Assembly: GCA_947034895.1 (NCBI GenBank)
Contig: OX344764.1
Location: 65,453,348 to 65,517,347, forward strand
Direction: 5' to 3'
Length of the DNA: 64,000 nt
From: Rhytidiadelphus loreus
Taxonomy: Eukaryota; Streptophyta; Bryopsida; Hypnales; Hylocomiaceae
Shown in pieces: positions 12,680 to 24,473 of the stretch. The notes below the pieces were generated by a model. The model saw only the letters and a list, made by a program, of their open reading frames with translations, was not told the origin of the DNA and did no database searches. The translations under genes and the position numbers were made by a program. How positions within the stretch are numbered: the first letter of the stretch is position 1; each line of letters starts with the position of its first letter.

Positions 12680-14079
12680 CGCTCCACTTTCTTATTCCAA
12701 TTCAGCGAATCTCTTTAAAGATGCAAATGCGACGGGGACTCCGCTGGCAATGCGGCAAGTTGGTTAATCTGATGGGCGGATGCGGGATGCAACCATGCGC
12801 AGAGAATTGTGTTATAACTTACAGAAGCCGCAGGTTTCACCCTTCAAGCTTACAACACTGAGAAGCTTGAGAAGCTAGAGCTAGAACACTGTAGCTTGAG
12901 AAGTGCTGATTGAAATGCTTAGAGAGGGAGTTAGCAGTTACAAGGAACCAACCCTACTACCGAGCCTCCTGAAAGGCAGGATTGACTCACTTTTTTTTTA
13001 AAAAGAAGGTGTGGCGGATGCTTCTAATAGAAATCTTTCGCAAAATTGATTGTTTTTCTTCCTTAAATTTTTTCTATTTTGACAAAAATGATTTCCCCAA
13101 ATGTGGGCATCTGTGTTTAGAATTTTTTTCCTACCGAACTTGTCCTACAAGTTTGGTACTGTAAAAGATTTATGGTAATTTCATGCATAATGGTTCACGT
13201 GATCTTGGACAAACAACAAACCCTAATTAGGATGTATAGGAGGGAGGCATATTAGAATAAAGTTTAAATTGGGAGATTTGGTAGAGAGCTACAAATCTTC
13301 ATTTGCCTTCCTACTAAGAATTCTTAAGGATCAAGATGGGCTAATAAAAACATTGAAAAGAAGATGACAAAGAAATGATGAAAGACAAGCAATTAAGCTA
13401 GGAGAGGCTATGTCAAAATAGCATTCTAGGTTCTCCTCTTACACAATTATTTTTTGGACACCATATGGGTAAACTATAAAATTATCAAATTGCCAAAAAT
13501 AGATGTATCCAAAAGTGTCTATAGGCTTTCACAAATTGAAGTTGTGCAATTTAGGCAAGAATTTGTAGGGATCAGTTTTAGAAAGGGGTCACAATTAGGT
13601 GCAGTTATCATACACATTCAAATGTATTAGAGCTTCAAGTCCACTAGCATTGACCCTACAATTAAAGTATTGATTAGTTGTATTTGTCACTTGAAATTGC
13701 CAATCTACACTTCTTGTGTCAAGTTGGCTAATTTGTCCACATGAAATCAATTAGCTGCCAAAATGTTGCCATTGCTAGTTAGGCATAACTCAGAGCAATC
13801 ATACATTCTCATGAATAGAAACAATACATTTTAAGGTAAGAATCTCTAGACGTTATCCTTCCCGTAGGTCCAAACGCACATTCAATGAAAAAAAATGAAA
13901 CCAGAAATACCAAAAAGTGGAGAGTAGAAAAAGAAGTCACAAAAAAAGCTTCGATAAAGTAAAAGTGGTCAAGAAAGTGGCTTTGTCGAGAGAATGCACT
14001 CTAGGCGAAGAACTCAGACGACGAAGACGACTGTTTGTTGTGCAGGCGGAGAGCGGTCGTGGAGGTCGGGTGCTGCGCA
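12680..14079. promoter_or_regulatory. Divergent spacer between HGPT and ALG11
   Basis: No coding region was seen in these 1.4 kb. It must contain the promoters of both divergent genes. DNA next to HGPT is mixed in composition. The centre (about 13.0-13.9 kb) is AT-rich and shows no clear repeat ends. The last ~100 bp before 14080 turn GC-rich, as expected of the ALG11 leader. Confidence 0.5.
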
Positions 14080-17000
14080 ATGCAGCTGTGGCGATGGCTG
14101 CTGTCGGCAGCCGTGGGCGCGGCGCTACTATTTCTGGCGGTGCTTTGGCAGGCGGCAGCGCGGGCCAGAAGAACCGTGAAGCCCGTGGTGGCATTTTTCC
14201 ACCCCTTCACCAACGATGGGGGCGGAGGCGAGCGCGTCCTGTGGTGTGCCGTGCGCGCCATTCAGGACATTGCGCCCGAATTGGACGTCGTCGTGTACAC
14301 GGGCGATCCTGCCACGCCGCAGTCGCTGGCTGCGCGAGCTCTGGATCGCTTTGGGGTCAAGCTTAGGAAGCCGCCTCAGGTACTCTGCCTTTTTCGCAAC
14401 ACCGAAATTCTGTGAATTAGGTTTTTGAGATTGGAATTGGATGCATCCAGGTTATTTACGATTGTACTCCTCTTCTGGTGTTCCACAATTGTAGTTTATG
14501 AACCGGATTAGGATTCAAGGTGCTCATTTATTAGGTGGTCGCTATTTTGGAGACCTGGCCGCTGGAAACATTTTGACTTACGATCGGAGACCTGCCTTAC
14601 GATTGCGTTCCTCTTCTGGTGTTCCGCAATTGTAGTTTATGAGTCTGATTAAGATAGAAGGTACTCATTTATTCAGTGGTCGCGATTTTGGAGACCTGGC
14701 CGCTTGAAACATTTTTCAGTAAATTCTCCTTCAATGAATAATGGAAGCTGCATCTAACTCAAGCTGCTTCATATTTTTTTGGATACTTTTGGAATTAGTT
14801 ATGAATTTTCAAGGTTTGTAGCTGTACCACTTTGGTACGAAAGCCAAATCTGTTGAGATCAGAATTTTATCTATATGTATGAAATTCTTGTGTAATTTCA
14901 AAATGGGAGGTTGGAGACCCTTAAAACTGACAGCAAGCAATTCCGTTTTTATTTAAAAATCAGTGGTCATTGGCAATTGACCAAGTTATTATTACACCAC
15001 TTGCTAATAAGTCCAACCAAGTGCATGAATAGATGAGTTACTGTTTATCTGGGTTCGGATTAGGAGACGGCATCTTTTGCCTCATGTCCTTATCCTTTTC
15101 GGCATTTTCATGTAAGTAATGCTCCACGTAGATTTGACTAACGCATGGAGTGTGTCGTTGTAGGTGGTGAAGTTGGAAAGGAGGAAGTGGGTGGAGGCGA
15201 AGACTTATCCCCGTTTCACAATCATAGGGCAGAGCTTGGGCTCTATGATACTGGCATGGGAAGCATTAACCAAATTAACTCCTTTAGTGTTTCTGGATAC
15301 CAGTGGCTATGCTTTTACCTACGTACTTGCACGAGCGGCGGGGTCTTTCGTAGTGTGTTACACTCACTACCCGACGATCAGCACGGACATGCTAGAGCGA
15401 GTCCGTAGCCGGGCATCCCTCTATAACAATGATATTCGAATTTCTCGCAGGTAGGTGATATCTGTTAATTTCTCTGACCTGCCTTGTGGTTCTCCTTACA
15501 AAGTTACTTGAAATGTAGGGTATTTGGCGAAATTCTGGAGATTTGTGCTGTCATGATTGGAGTCGTGCTTCGTATGATTGGAGTCGTGCTTCGTGAACGT
15601 AATTTTCTGGTCCTTGAATTTGCAGCATCTTTCTGTCGTCGATGAAGGTTTTGTACTACAGAATAGTGGCTCAGCTTTATGGACTAGCAGGGCGATGTGC
15701 ACACATAGTATTGGTGAATTCATCGTGGACACGAGGTCATATCAACGCCATCTGGAAGAGACCTAATCGTACTTTCTTAGTATACCCACCTTGTGATACA
15801 CTCTCACTCCAGGTATCCTTGGCAGCTTTCTTACTCAACTTGGGTATGCCAGTCATTCTAACTATGTTGTTATGAGTATCGGCTGGCATATAGCATTAGA
15901 GCCTTTGATGTTTTGAGAACATGACCCTTCATATTAATCGGGATCCTGGTTACCGTTAAAGTGTATCTCAGGAGTTGTGGAGCAAGTTGGAAAGCTGGAC
16001 ATTTGACTAACAGGATGCTGCCAATTGAAGGTCTTAAGTATGTTTAATGGAGGGCGTAGGGTATTGAGGTTAGTGTGCGCTATTGGCTTGCAGACGTGTT
16101 GACTGTTGCATACTCTCTGGGCAAGCAGGCGCTTCCACTGGAACGATCATCACAGAATCCGTACATCATATCTGTTGCTCAATTTCGCCCAGAGAAGGTA
16201 AGCATTTATGGTTCAATGTACAACTATAAATTACATGAAGGTTATGTTTTCACATCTAAAGTGTTGATTTTCATAGTATATTTGCCAAAGCTCTCTGGTA
16301 ACCTTGAATTCCCTTTCTGCAGTGTAATCTTGAAAGTGTTGAACGTCTTTCTATATGTGGCATTTCAGAAGTCTACATTGTCTTCCCCGGATTTTGTGGA
16401 AAGGATTCCAGAAGCATTGTTTAGAGCAGTTTCACATCTGTTCTATGCCGCGTTTGATGCAGGCACATGAGCTGCAGCTAGAAGCGTTTGCATCGGCACT
16501 AGAGCAGCTTTCTGTTCATAATATAGAGGCACGCTTGAAGCTGGTTGGAAGCTGTCGTAATCAGGAAGATGATGAAAGAGTGTCGTCCTTGAGACTGAAA
16601 TGTCAAGAACGGGGCTTGGAGCAGAACGTGGATTTCTGCCTCAACGTGCCTTATACGTAAGTGGCATCAATTTCTGATGTAAGCTCGTCAATTTCTTAGT
16701 AGTCGATATCCTCATACACTAATCTTGAATTGAATGATATAATCTATTGTGATTTAGTAAATAATCAGAGCTTATTAAGTATATTTACTTTTGTTTTTGA
16801 ACTAGCAATAAGGTAAACCAGCCTGTGACAGGCAGAATGGCTGGTTTGCCTGTTCACATTTTTGAAAAAATTAATTTTTTTTTTCATATGTAGATAAACA
16901 TGAGAAATGCAGACATCAATTGAAATTTTATTTTTTTTGAAAAATTATCAATTTGTTATGAATTTTTGAAGTGCGCTGCCCAATTGGCCCAAAACAGTCT

Positions 17001-18177
17001 CTAGACTACTCCAAAATCACCAGAGTGTGTACCCATAATAGTCATCTGACCACCTAAAGCAGTATCAAAATTTTCCAACATGGTCACAATATTTTTTAAC
17101 ATGGCCATGACATAAAGGAATAAAATAGTTGGTTCTTGTAATGAATTTACACTAGAAAGGTAGAAAGTCCTAATGCAGTCACTAATAACTCCATCATCAT
17201 CACCCAAGGCATTGATTTCAGCCACTAACTAACCTATTGAAGTCTTAATTTCATTTATTAGCAAAAATCTGCTATAGAATGATGTAAGATTGTAATGGGT
17301 GGTTTTCTAGGTGTCTGCATTGGGCAATTTGCCTGTCATGGGCTAGTTTACCTTAACCATGCACGTTGTAGTAGCATAATATGCTCTTCAAGGAACTTCA
17401 CAAAAATTGTATCAATTTGTATCATTGGACGTTAGAAATACGTTTTGAAAGTTAGTACCTTCAAAAAGAGATCTTTCTAATTTTAGGTTGGACACGTAGA
17501 GCATACTTCTTCTGGAGCGTGCCTGCGCTTTTGACCCTTGTATTTTACCTTCATTTCTTAGCAGCCTTGGTGCTGTTGTGGAAGATCAACGTGCTATTAC
17601 ATTCCTGCGCTGCTGATATGTGATAAATTAATGCATGTCGTGCTGGAATTCAGGGAGTTGGTGGAGTTGCTCGGGGGCGCAATCGCAGGTCTGCACACCA
17701 TGACTGATGAACACTTCGGGATCGTTGTGGTGGAGTATATGGCTTCAGGAGCTGTTCCCATTGGTAAGAGCTGCATCGTTTTCGCTCTGTTTCCAAAGGA
17801 TTTGAATTGATCATCCCCTAACTTAAAGAAGAGAAATACTAGATTTGATTTCATATTGAAAATTGCCAATGTTGTAATTGCGTTGACGGTGAAACTTTTT
17901 TGTTGCAGCTCACAATTCTGCAGGCCCAAAACTTGATATTCTGCTCAGTGAAGGAGGACGCCAAACAGGGTTTCTGGCCAGTAGTGTCTCTGAGTTTGCA
18001 GATGCTATGTGTCATGTGCTGACAATGCCAGCAAATGAGAGGATGGAGATAGCACAGGCAGCGAGAATTCGAGCTGCTCGATTCTCGGAATCGAAGTTTG
18101 ATTCAGCATTTAAGGAAGCTACCAGCCCCATTCTTGAGCAAGCGGTGAGGCGTGCTGACATCATCGGGCCTGGCTGA
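14080..18177 (+). CDS. ALG11: GDP-Man:Man3GlcNAc2-PP-dolichol alpha-1,2-mannosyltransferase
   Basis: Seven exons (14080-14379, 15164-15450, 15626-15812, 16129-16197, 16463-16656, 17654-17763, 17909-18177) join in frame into about 471 residues, close to the family length. An N-terminal membrane anchor (about residues 5-23) precedes the start motif [20 protein letters not shown]. Further landmarks are [30 protein letters not shown] and the GT4 E-x7-E motif in EHFGIVVVE. The enzyme adds the fourth and fifth mannoses to the lipid-linked oligosaccharide on the cytosolic ER face. Exon 4 needs the acceptor at 16127-16128, not an earlier AG at 16092-16093. The 14080 ATG was preferred over an in-frame ATG at 14035 because it directly precedes the anchor. 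Introns 1, 2 and 5 carry small duplications or a MITE. Confidence 0.95.
14457..14721. repeat. 141-bp tandem duplication in ALG11 intron 1
   Basis: Two adjacent units (about 14457-14597 and 14598-14721) share long identical blocks such as CCTCTTCTGGTGTTCC and TTTTGGAGACCTGGCCGCT, 141 bp apart. The duplication lies wholly within intron 1 and does not touch splice signals. Confidence 0.75.
15553..15594. repeat. 21-bp perfect tandem repeat in ALG11 intron 2
   Basis: A 21-bp unit beginning ATGATTGGAGTCGTGC occurs twice without interruption (15553-15573 and 15574-15594), about 30 bp before the exon 3 acceptor. Confidence 0.9.
16811..17353. mobile_element. Mariner-like MITE in ALG11 intron 5
   Basis: The ends are inverted copies: left AGGTAAACCAGCCTGTGACA, and right in reverse complement AGGTAAACTAGCCCATGACA. 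Each is flanked by TA, the Tc1/mariner target duplication (16809-16810 and 17354-17355). The 543-bp body has no coding capacity. It accounts for over half of the enlarged intron 5. Confidence 0.7.
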
Positions 18178-20655
18178 AGTGGAGGAGGCTTGATTGTCTG
18201 AATGTTATGGATTTCCAGTCTCTTAAGCATGATTTTCAGTATCGAAGTCTTTTGGCAAAATCATAATTGAGACCCTGTACAAAGAGGAGTAAGTAATGGT
18301 TTTCATGCAGAGAGCGAAGTGCAATCTATATTCTAGTCTCTATTCTGACATTTGCATTGTATGTTATTCAATGGTAGAGATTTTCCTTCTTACATTTGTA
18401 ATGCTTCAATGTGACAACAATTCTTTCATTCTATAAGTAATATCTTAGAATAATTTAAGAATAGTAGAAATATTAGAGATAATGTTGAAGAATTTAGAAA
18501 TTTAGAAATTTTCATTCCAAATTGTTGTATTATTTTCTAATATATTTTGATATAATATTGCTTCTCACTTTGAAAAATATTCTGTGTTGGTTATTATACT
18601 TTAAAAAGAAATATTGAAAATAAATAATAATTGTAGAAGAAAATGTAAAAGATCTCTAGTTGTGTTAATAGTTTCATTACGAATTTTGTATCCAAATAAG
18701 CTTAAACCCTAATCTTTTTAACTATGTTTTCACCAAAAATGCTCCAAAAATGCCATTTCTAGTACAAGTACCATATTTTAGAAAAAAAAACATTTCTCAA
18801 CACATGTAACCATAGGATCTTGTAGTATATTGGTTTGAGAAGATGAGGAACAAATTTCACAAACTTTGGTTGTGTAGATTGCAAGATATTAGTGTTTGAA
18901 TTGATAGAAATTATTTTTTGGACCGTGCAAAAAATTGCGTAGTTGCACTTCACAAGGTCACATTTGTATGAAAAAATATTCATGTTGGTGGTTATTCTTT
19001 AAATTCATTCTCCAAGGCAAGTAGGCTACATGCTTGAAAATTTCAGATCATTTGGAATTGTACAACATATAGGAAAAAAATAGTAAGTAGAAATAAATAA
19101 AGAATGAATCAAAATACTAAATTGTTGAGAATTTAGTTATGGAATTGAAAAATGCCAATCCCAATGGTTGCAATGTTGTAACAAACAATCTACATCCTAT
19201 GATTTTATTTTAGAGTAGAAAATCCATAACTACCCACAAACTAAAACTCCACAATCATAACTTTCATCTCATCATTCAAAATGGAATGATTCAAAGCTTT
19301 CCACATACGTAAAAATCTAGAAAACCAATTTCAAATTTTTATTTCTTAATAAAGTGACTTTTTAAGAATTTTTTGGAATTGCCCAAGTTGTCGGGGAATG
19401 CTGAAAATTACATATCATACAATAACTTTTTAAGCATGTAGTCAATAGTTAATAAAAGTGTTGGGCCTTAAGGAAAATCCTCATCCACGTATTGTGTGAA
19501 AATTTCAAAGCCCCAAATTGCAATGTTAACAAAAAACGTAGTTTGGTCTTTTAAGAGTTAACCCTCAAAAGACGAGCCACGTCACCACTTTAAATGCTTT
19601 GCTAAACACAATCTAATTTATGGTCCAATAGGTGCATTCTAAATTTCTATAATAATCTTGAAAGTCATCCATCAACCATATTTTGGCCTCAACATCCTTC
19701 TAAGATTAATGTGCATATGTCGGGGCATATGTGACATGCTACATGTATCAAATTCTTTTTCATAGAATTGCTAATTTTAAAATATCAACTTCATGTGAAA
19801 TTTCATTTATCTTGTGATATTTCATTAAGTCATTTTTCAATAAGCCATTTAATTATAATTGAGTGTGATGTAATTCACATTAGATCATATTCAATTTAAA
19901 TTGCATGGATAATAAATTTTTTATTTAATCACATAATTATGCACTCTTCCCAATCTTGAGCTAAAATGCCACATTTAACTACTTTTGGACTTTCAAGTGA
20001 ATTCTGGACAATGCACTTCAAGGTCTTTTGATGATTATCTCTTGATGTTTGTATAGATCTTCAGATGTTTTGTATGGATATCTTGATGCATTTGGAGATC
20101 TCTAGATGATTATCTCTTGATGTTAATTTTGGACTTTCAAAAGTCCAGAAGTAGTTAAATGTGGCATTAAACTATCATCAAATTGCAAATACATTCTTTT
20201 GTTAATTTCAATTCATTTTCATTTTTGAGAATTTGATTCAAATTTGAATGAGATTAGTAACTATGGCTCATTTTAGAGCAATCTACATATAGAATATTCA
20301 AATAGTGCACAACATTTGAAAATTACATAATATTCAAATACTCCATGTTAGAATGTTTGGAGCATCACAATGATGTTTGTTGTGATCCATATGCTTACAA
20401 GATCATTACTACACTAATTCAACTGCAAAAAAGAAATAAATCCTTCTAAATTCATCATTTTTGTTGTCATTGTCAATTGTCAAACAATTCCAAATATTTT
20501 CAAGAATGAAAGTTGATTATCTTGATTTCAATAAATATTTCACTTTTGGATTTAAAATCAAATCAAGTTGGATCAAATTGATTAATGAAATAGCAAAAAA
20601 TCAATCCTATAAATATGATTTGTTGTTATTTACTTCTACTAGTATCAAAAGCAAC
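18178..20655. other. AT-rich spacer between ALG11 and the membrane coiled-coil gene
   Basis: No coding region was found. The first few hundred bases probably hold the ALG11 3' UTR. The rest is very AT-rich and contains a short fold-back element at 19965-20168. Confidence 0.4.
19965..20168. repeat. Fold-back element, about 204 bp
   Basis: The left arm (about 19965-19996) reads AATGCCACATTTAACTACTT. The right arm (about 20138-20168) is its reverse complement with few changes. Inside, GATGATTATCTCTTGATGTT occurs twice (about 20030 and 20105). The layout fits a small non-autonomous transposon; no target duplication was settled. Confidence 0.6.
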
Positions 20656-22260
20656 CTATTGTATATCACTTTCAAGTTCATTAACAATGTTGTCTCCATT
20701 TCCATTCACTTTAGGAGTTGTAAGTGTATTTTCTTCAAGATTGGTCATATTTTCTTTAACTTTGTGGATTTCTTTGTCTTCTACATCATTTTCACTTTCA
20801 TTTACAATATTCCTATTTAGAAAGTCACAATTAAAATTTATGGATCCAATATTAATATTGTATTTATATACTTAATAGTTAAAATAAACTTATAAAGCTT
20901 CAATGAATGTAACAAATACCTTAATAATAGCTCAAATTATGTTAGATTAAAAAAATTAATATATTTAGATAATTTTGCATTAAAAACACATTAATATATA
21001 AATAATATAATTTAATCCTACTGAATTGAAGAGATTAAAATATGTTTCATCACTTTCATGTCTCCTTTAAATATACATTGAAAGATTTAAGCTCTATTAA
21101 AATACTAAACATTATGTGTGCTTTGTTATGAAGGTCTAAAATATTGAATAATTTGATTTATTTGCTAATATGTTTGATAGAATGAAATATTCTTGTGAAT
21201 TTCAAGTACCTCTCTTCAACAAGACTTCCAATTTCATTTGCCTTCTCACTTCTTGTTACATTTTGGAGATTAGAATTTTCAAAGTTTTTGTCGCCAATGT
21301 CTTCTATATTTTTTCCTATGAAAGATTCAAGACCTCTTTCCAAAAAATCATTTTTTTGAGCCAATTCTATCACCTTTTTATCAACATTTTTATTGTCATG
21401 TTCCAATTGATCAATTTTTTCATTTTGTATGATAATTTCACTCTCTCTTGCTTGAAGAATCTCTCTTAAATTTTGGACTTCTTTCTTCTTTTCATTTTCA
21501 CATTTTTCTTTATCATGCTTACATGAAGCATGATATATCATATTATTGCTTTCTAAGTCTTTTATTTTATGACTTAATCTTTCTTTATCTTCTTTTATTT
21601 GTGTCAATGTTTTTTTTGTTGCTTCCAAGAACTCCTATTAAAAAATCATCAAGAAAATATTAAAAAAACAAAAATAGAATCAATTTAAGAAATAAATATT
21701 AATATTATTAGACTCCAAATAAAAATCATATTATTTTATCTAAAATTAAGTTTTCATTTCTTTACTATATAATATATTTTTTTGAAATCTCTAATTTGTA
21801 TTACTAATAATTTTAAGCAAAAAATTGTCATGAAGATGATTAATGGAAATTTTATAATAGGTTATTGTTTTCAAAATAATTCAAAGACTCTAGAAGTTTA
21901 AATATAAAAAGTTTACTTTTGTAAATTACACCTCTTATAAATTTATAATACAATTTATATAATTGCATATATAATATAAAGTCTTCATATAAAATTTAGA
22001 AAATAAGCTCATTTTGATTAATATCAATGAACTTAAAATTCATTAATAGTAAAACTTAACTACTTCATATAAATGAAAGGATTGAAAGGACCTACTTCAA
22101 ATCGGTTATTGAGATCATCAATCTTTTCGTTTTTAGCTACTAAAAGAATTGTTAAATTCTTTCGCTCCTTTAAACTTTGAAAACTCACAAGAGCAATGGT
22201 TCCTATTGCCATAATAAGAAAGATTGTGTAGGTTGATACCTTCCCTCTTATGGCCATCAC
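20656..22260 (-). CDS. Small single-pass membrane protein with long coiled coil (unrecognised)
   Basis: Three minus-strand exons (22260-22096, 21634-21210, 20812-20656) join in frame through GTAGGT and GTACTT donors and AG acceptors to give a 248-residue protein ending in TAG. Residues 9-27 (STYTIFLIMAIGTIALVSF) are a hydrophobic span close to the N-terminus, followed by positive residues (KERK). About residues 35-155 are rich in heptad-like K/E/L runs typical of a coiled coil. The tail is acidic and N/E-rich. This suggests a type II or tail-out anchored tether, for example in the ER or Golgi, but that is inference and I do not recognise the family. The exons are only slightly less AT-rich than their surroundings. 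Intact frame and phase over three exons argue for a real gene. Confidence 0.6.
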
Positions 22261-23890
22261 AATACTATTATAATATTTGTTTCACTTTCCTTCTTTTACA
22301 TGTAATATAAATGTTGAATTTTTATATTTTCTACTTGATTTAGTTCTACATGTATGCTAATTTTCAATCTAGAAAATGCATTTAAACCTACATTTTCATG
22401 TATGTACTACTATAGTCATACAAATTTGGTTAATTGTTTTCTTCAAACCAAAATTTTCAAGAACATTGTGAAATTCAATAAAATACAATGCTTTAGGTGA
22501 ATTAACAAACACATATTTCAAAATACAATCCCAAAATTTGAAATCAAACTATTAGTTCAAAATAGTTTTATCAATAAAAGTCTTTTAAGCATATATTTCA
22601 AATATTGTTATGTGCTCTAATATGGATTTCTTGGCATTTTTTTTCTCATATTAACTCTTAACCTCAAAACGACTCTGCAGTTTCCCAAACTTATGGCACA
22701 TGTCAGAGAAGCAAACAGTGTTCGTTTTTTCAATAATAAATGGAGGCCATAATCAAAGATGTAACCGTACCGATCGATGCCCAACTAGGCAAGGATCATG
22801 CTGCGATTTTTTGGGTGAGAGAATTATTCAAAAAACTCAATTAGATTTGTCATGATTGCACTCCGCATGTTTGCCAAATCACAGTTTTCCTAGGATTTGA
22901 GAATCTTTCGTGGATGTTGCCAACACAATATAGAGTGGAACGAGTTGCAGTTTTGAATTTCAATTAGTCAGTAAAATGTAAAGCACTTTGCCAAATAAAA
23001 TAAAATAAATTCATAACTCATGTGGACTTTCATTGATGCCAAACTTCAGGATGTCCGGCACAATCATTGCTTGGGTTGAGCAACAATCTTTTTTTTAGAA
23101 AAATCTCCTTGTGGACGAACAATGATCCAAATAGTAGAAATAAAGTGGCCAAAACTACAAAGAAATCACAAAAAAGTTTAGGAAAATTGGACAGTGCACT
23201 TACCTATTGGATCATTCACAAAGGTAGGTTCAAAGCCACACAGTAAAGCAATGGGTGACATTGGCAGGAAGCAGCCGTGGCAATCGGAAAACACGAGGAG
23301 AACATGACATGGCCTGCTTGCGTTGCGCAATGGCAAGGGCATACAAAGCCAATTGGCACAAGGACTAACCGTTTTTACATTTAGCTGTAGGGAACAACCA
23401 GGAGTCTTCAAGGCCGTGTAGGTGCTTCAAGACACTAAACAATTTCAAAATTTGCAACAATTGCAAGCAAACTTTGTATGCAAGACCACAAATGTGCAAA
23501 GGCCCTGGTTTAGCACAATTACAATAGTCCTAAACAAAAATTGAAGTAATTGACATAGCTCTAAAAAATCTTTAGAGGTGCAAAAATATTTGAGGCAAAA
23601 TTGTAAGTTCAGGGTCCCTCGCAATTACACCCTAATACAACTAATCCCTAACCACAAACAAACCCCACTACACAAGAGTGAAACCATCATCCTACGGATT
23701 ACTACAACAAGAAGGGTCTACAAAATTTGAATGAATTATGCTACAAAGAGCCTAGCCAAGCAAGGTACTATATTGTGCTAGGGTTGAAATCGCCTTCCAA
23801 ATGACTTGCGATCTCCACTGCTAATGAAAGCGTTGTAGCCATGCCTGCAATGCAAACACCAACCTCTGTAAGCAAACCTGCAAGACCACT
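22261..23890. other. AT-rich spacer upstream of the coiled-coil gene
   Basis: No credible gene was seen. The right half (about 23.2-23.9 kb) follows the end of the piggyBac-like coding relic and may be its 3' non-coding part. No piggyBac terminal repeat was found here. Confidence 0.35.
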
Positions 23891-24443
23891 TCATTTCAAA
23901 ACTCTGGCAACGTACTTCGGTACAGTATGAACCTTGATAAAACAAAAACCCTCGCACATATACGCTCCAGCGCACCTTAGACAATACCGAATTTGCTTCC
24001 GACGATAGATAAGGCATTTAGCCCGTAGCTTTCCATGCTTTGCTAAATAATGAAGGCCATGATCATGGTGATTGAAATACATGCTAGTTCACCCTGGTTG
24101 CACTGTTGGATCACACCACCAATTGACAAGGATATAATGAAATTCTATTCGACTCATGAACCGCTTCTCCTTGATGCCAACTGCATGCACCTTATACAAC
24201 ACGTATGCATTGCCAAGACTCGTGTCAAGTACAAACAAAAGAAACCGATGCCACCATTTGTGCAATCGAAGCTGTGTTGTATATTCCATTCGACACCATT
24301 CGACCAAATCAACTCCACGCATCATTTTCTAATATTCAACGAGAATTGGAGAAGTATGGTATTTTTGCCGCCCTTGCTTCCTTGTCCACCTTAAACAAAA
24401 AGTACCCTCGACTACCGGGTCCACGGATGTGCTCAAAAGGAAC
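23891..24443 (-). pseudogene. piggyBac-type transposase, C-terminal part, broken
   Basis: The minus strand encodes the end of a piggyBac (DDE_Tnp_1_7) transposase: an LLSTS strand, a MMRGVDLVEW motif, the helix KWWHRFLLFVLDTSLGNAY, and a C-terminal cysteine-rich module (RYCLRC, MCEGFCF, VHT). Two in-frame stops interrupt it, TAG at 24329-24331 and TGA at 24089-24091, and one expected cysteine is replaced by tyrosine (CLIY). The reading frame is otherwise continuous until 24443, where a CACTATAAG transposon end begins. The N-terminal and catalytic-core parts were not found. Active elements cut and paste at TTAA sites. This copy is dead. Confidence 0.8.
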
Positions 24444-24473
24444 CACTATAAGAAACTTGCGTTTTAGTTGGCG
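24444..24473 (+). mobile_element. CACTATAAG-type transposon end inside the piggyBac relic
   Basis: CACTATAAGAAACTTGCG at 24444 matches the terminal sequence of the CACTA-type element at 53813-57039 and its internal copy at 55609. It truncates the piggyBac reading frame exactly here. No matching right end (CTTATAGTG) was found downstream, so the extent is unknown. Only the visible end is listed. Confidence 0.55.

Noticed and set aside
20461..20820. 119-codon plus-strand open frame
   Set aside because: It is largely antisense to exon 3 of the membrane coiled-coil gene, whose minus-strand exons join in phase.
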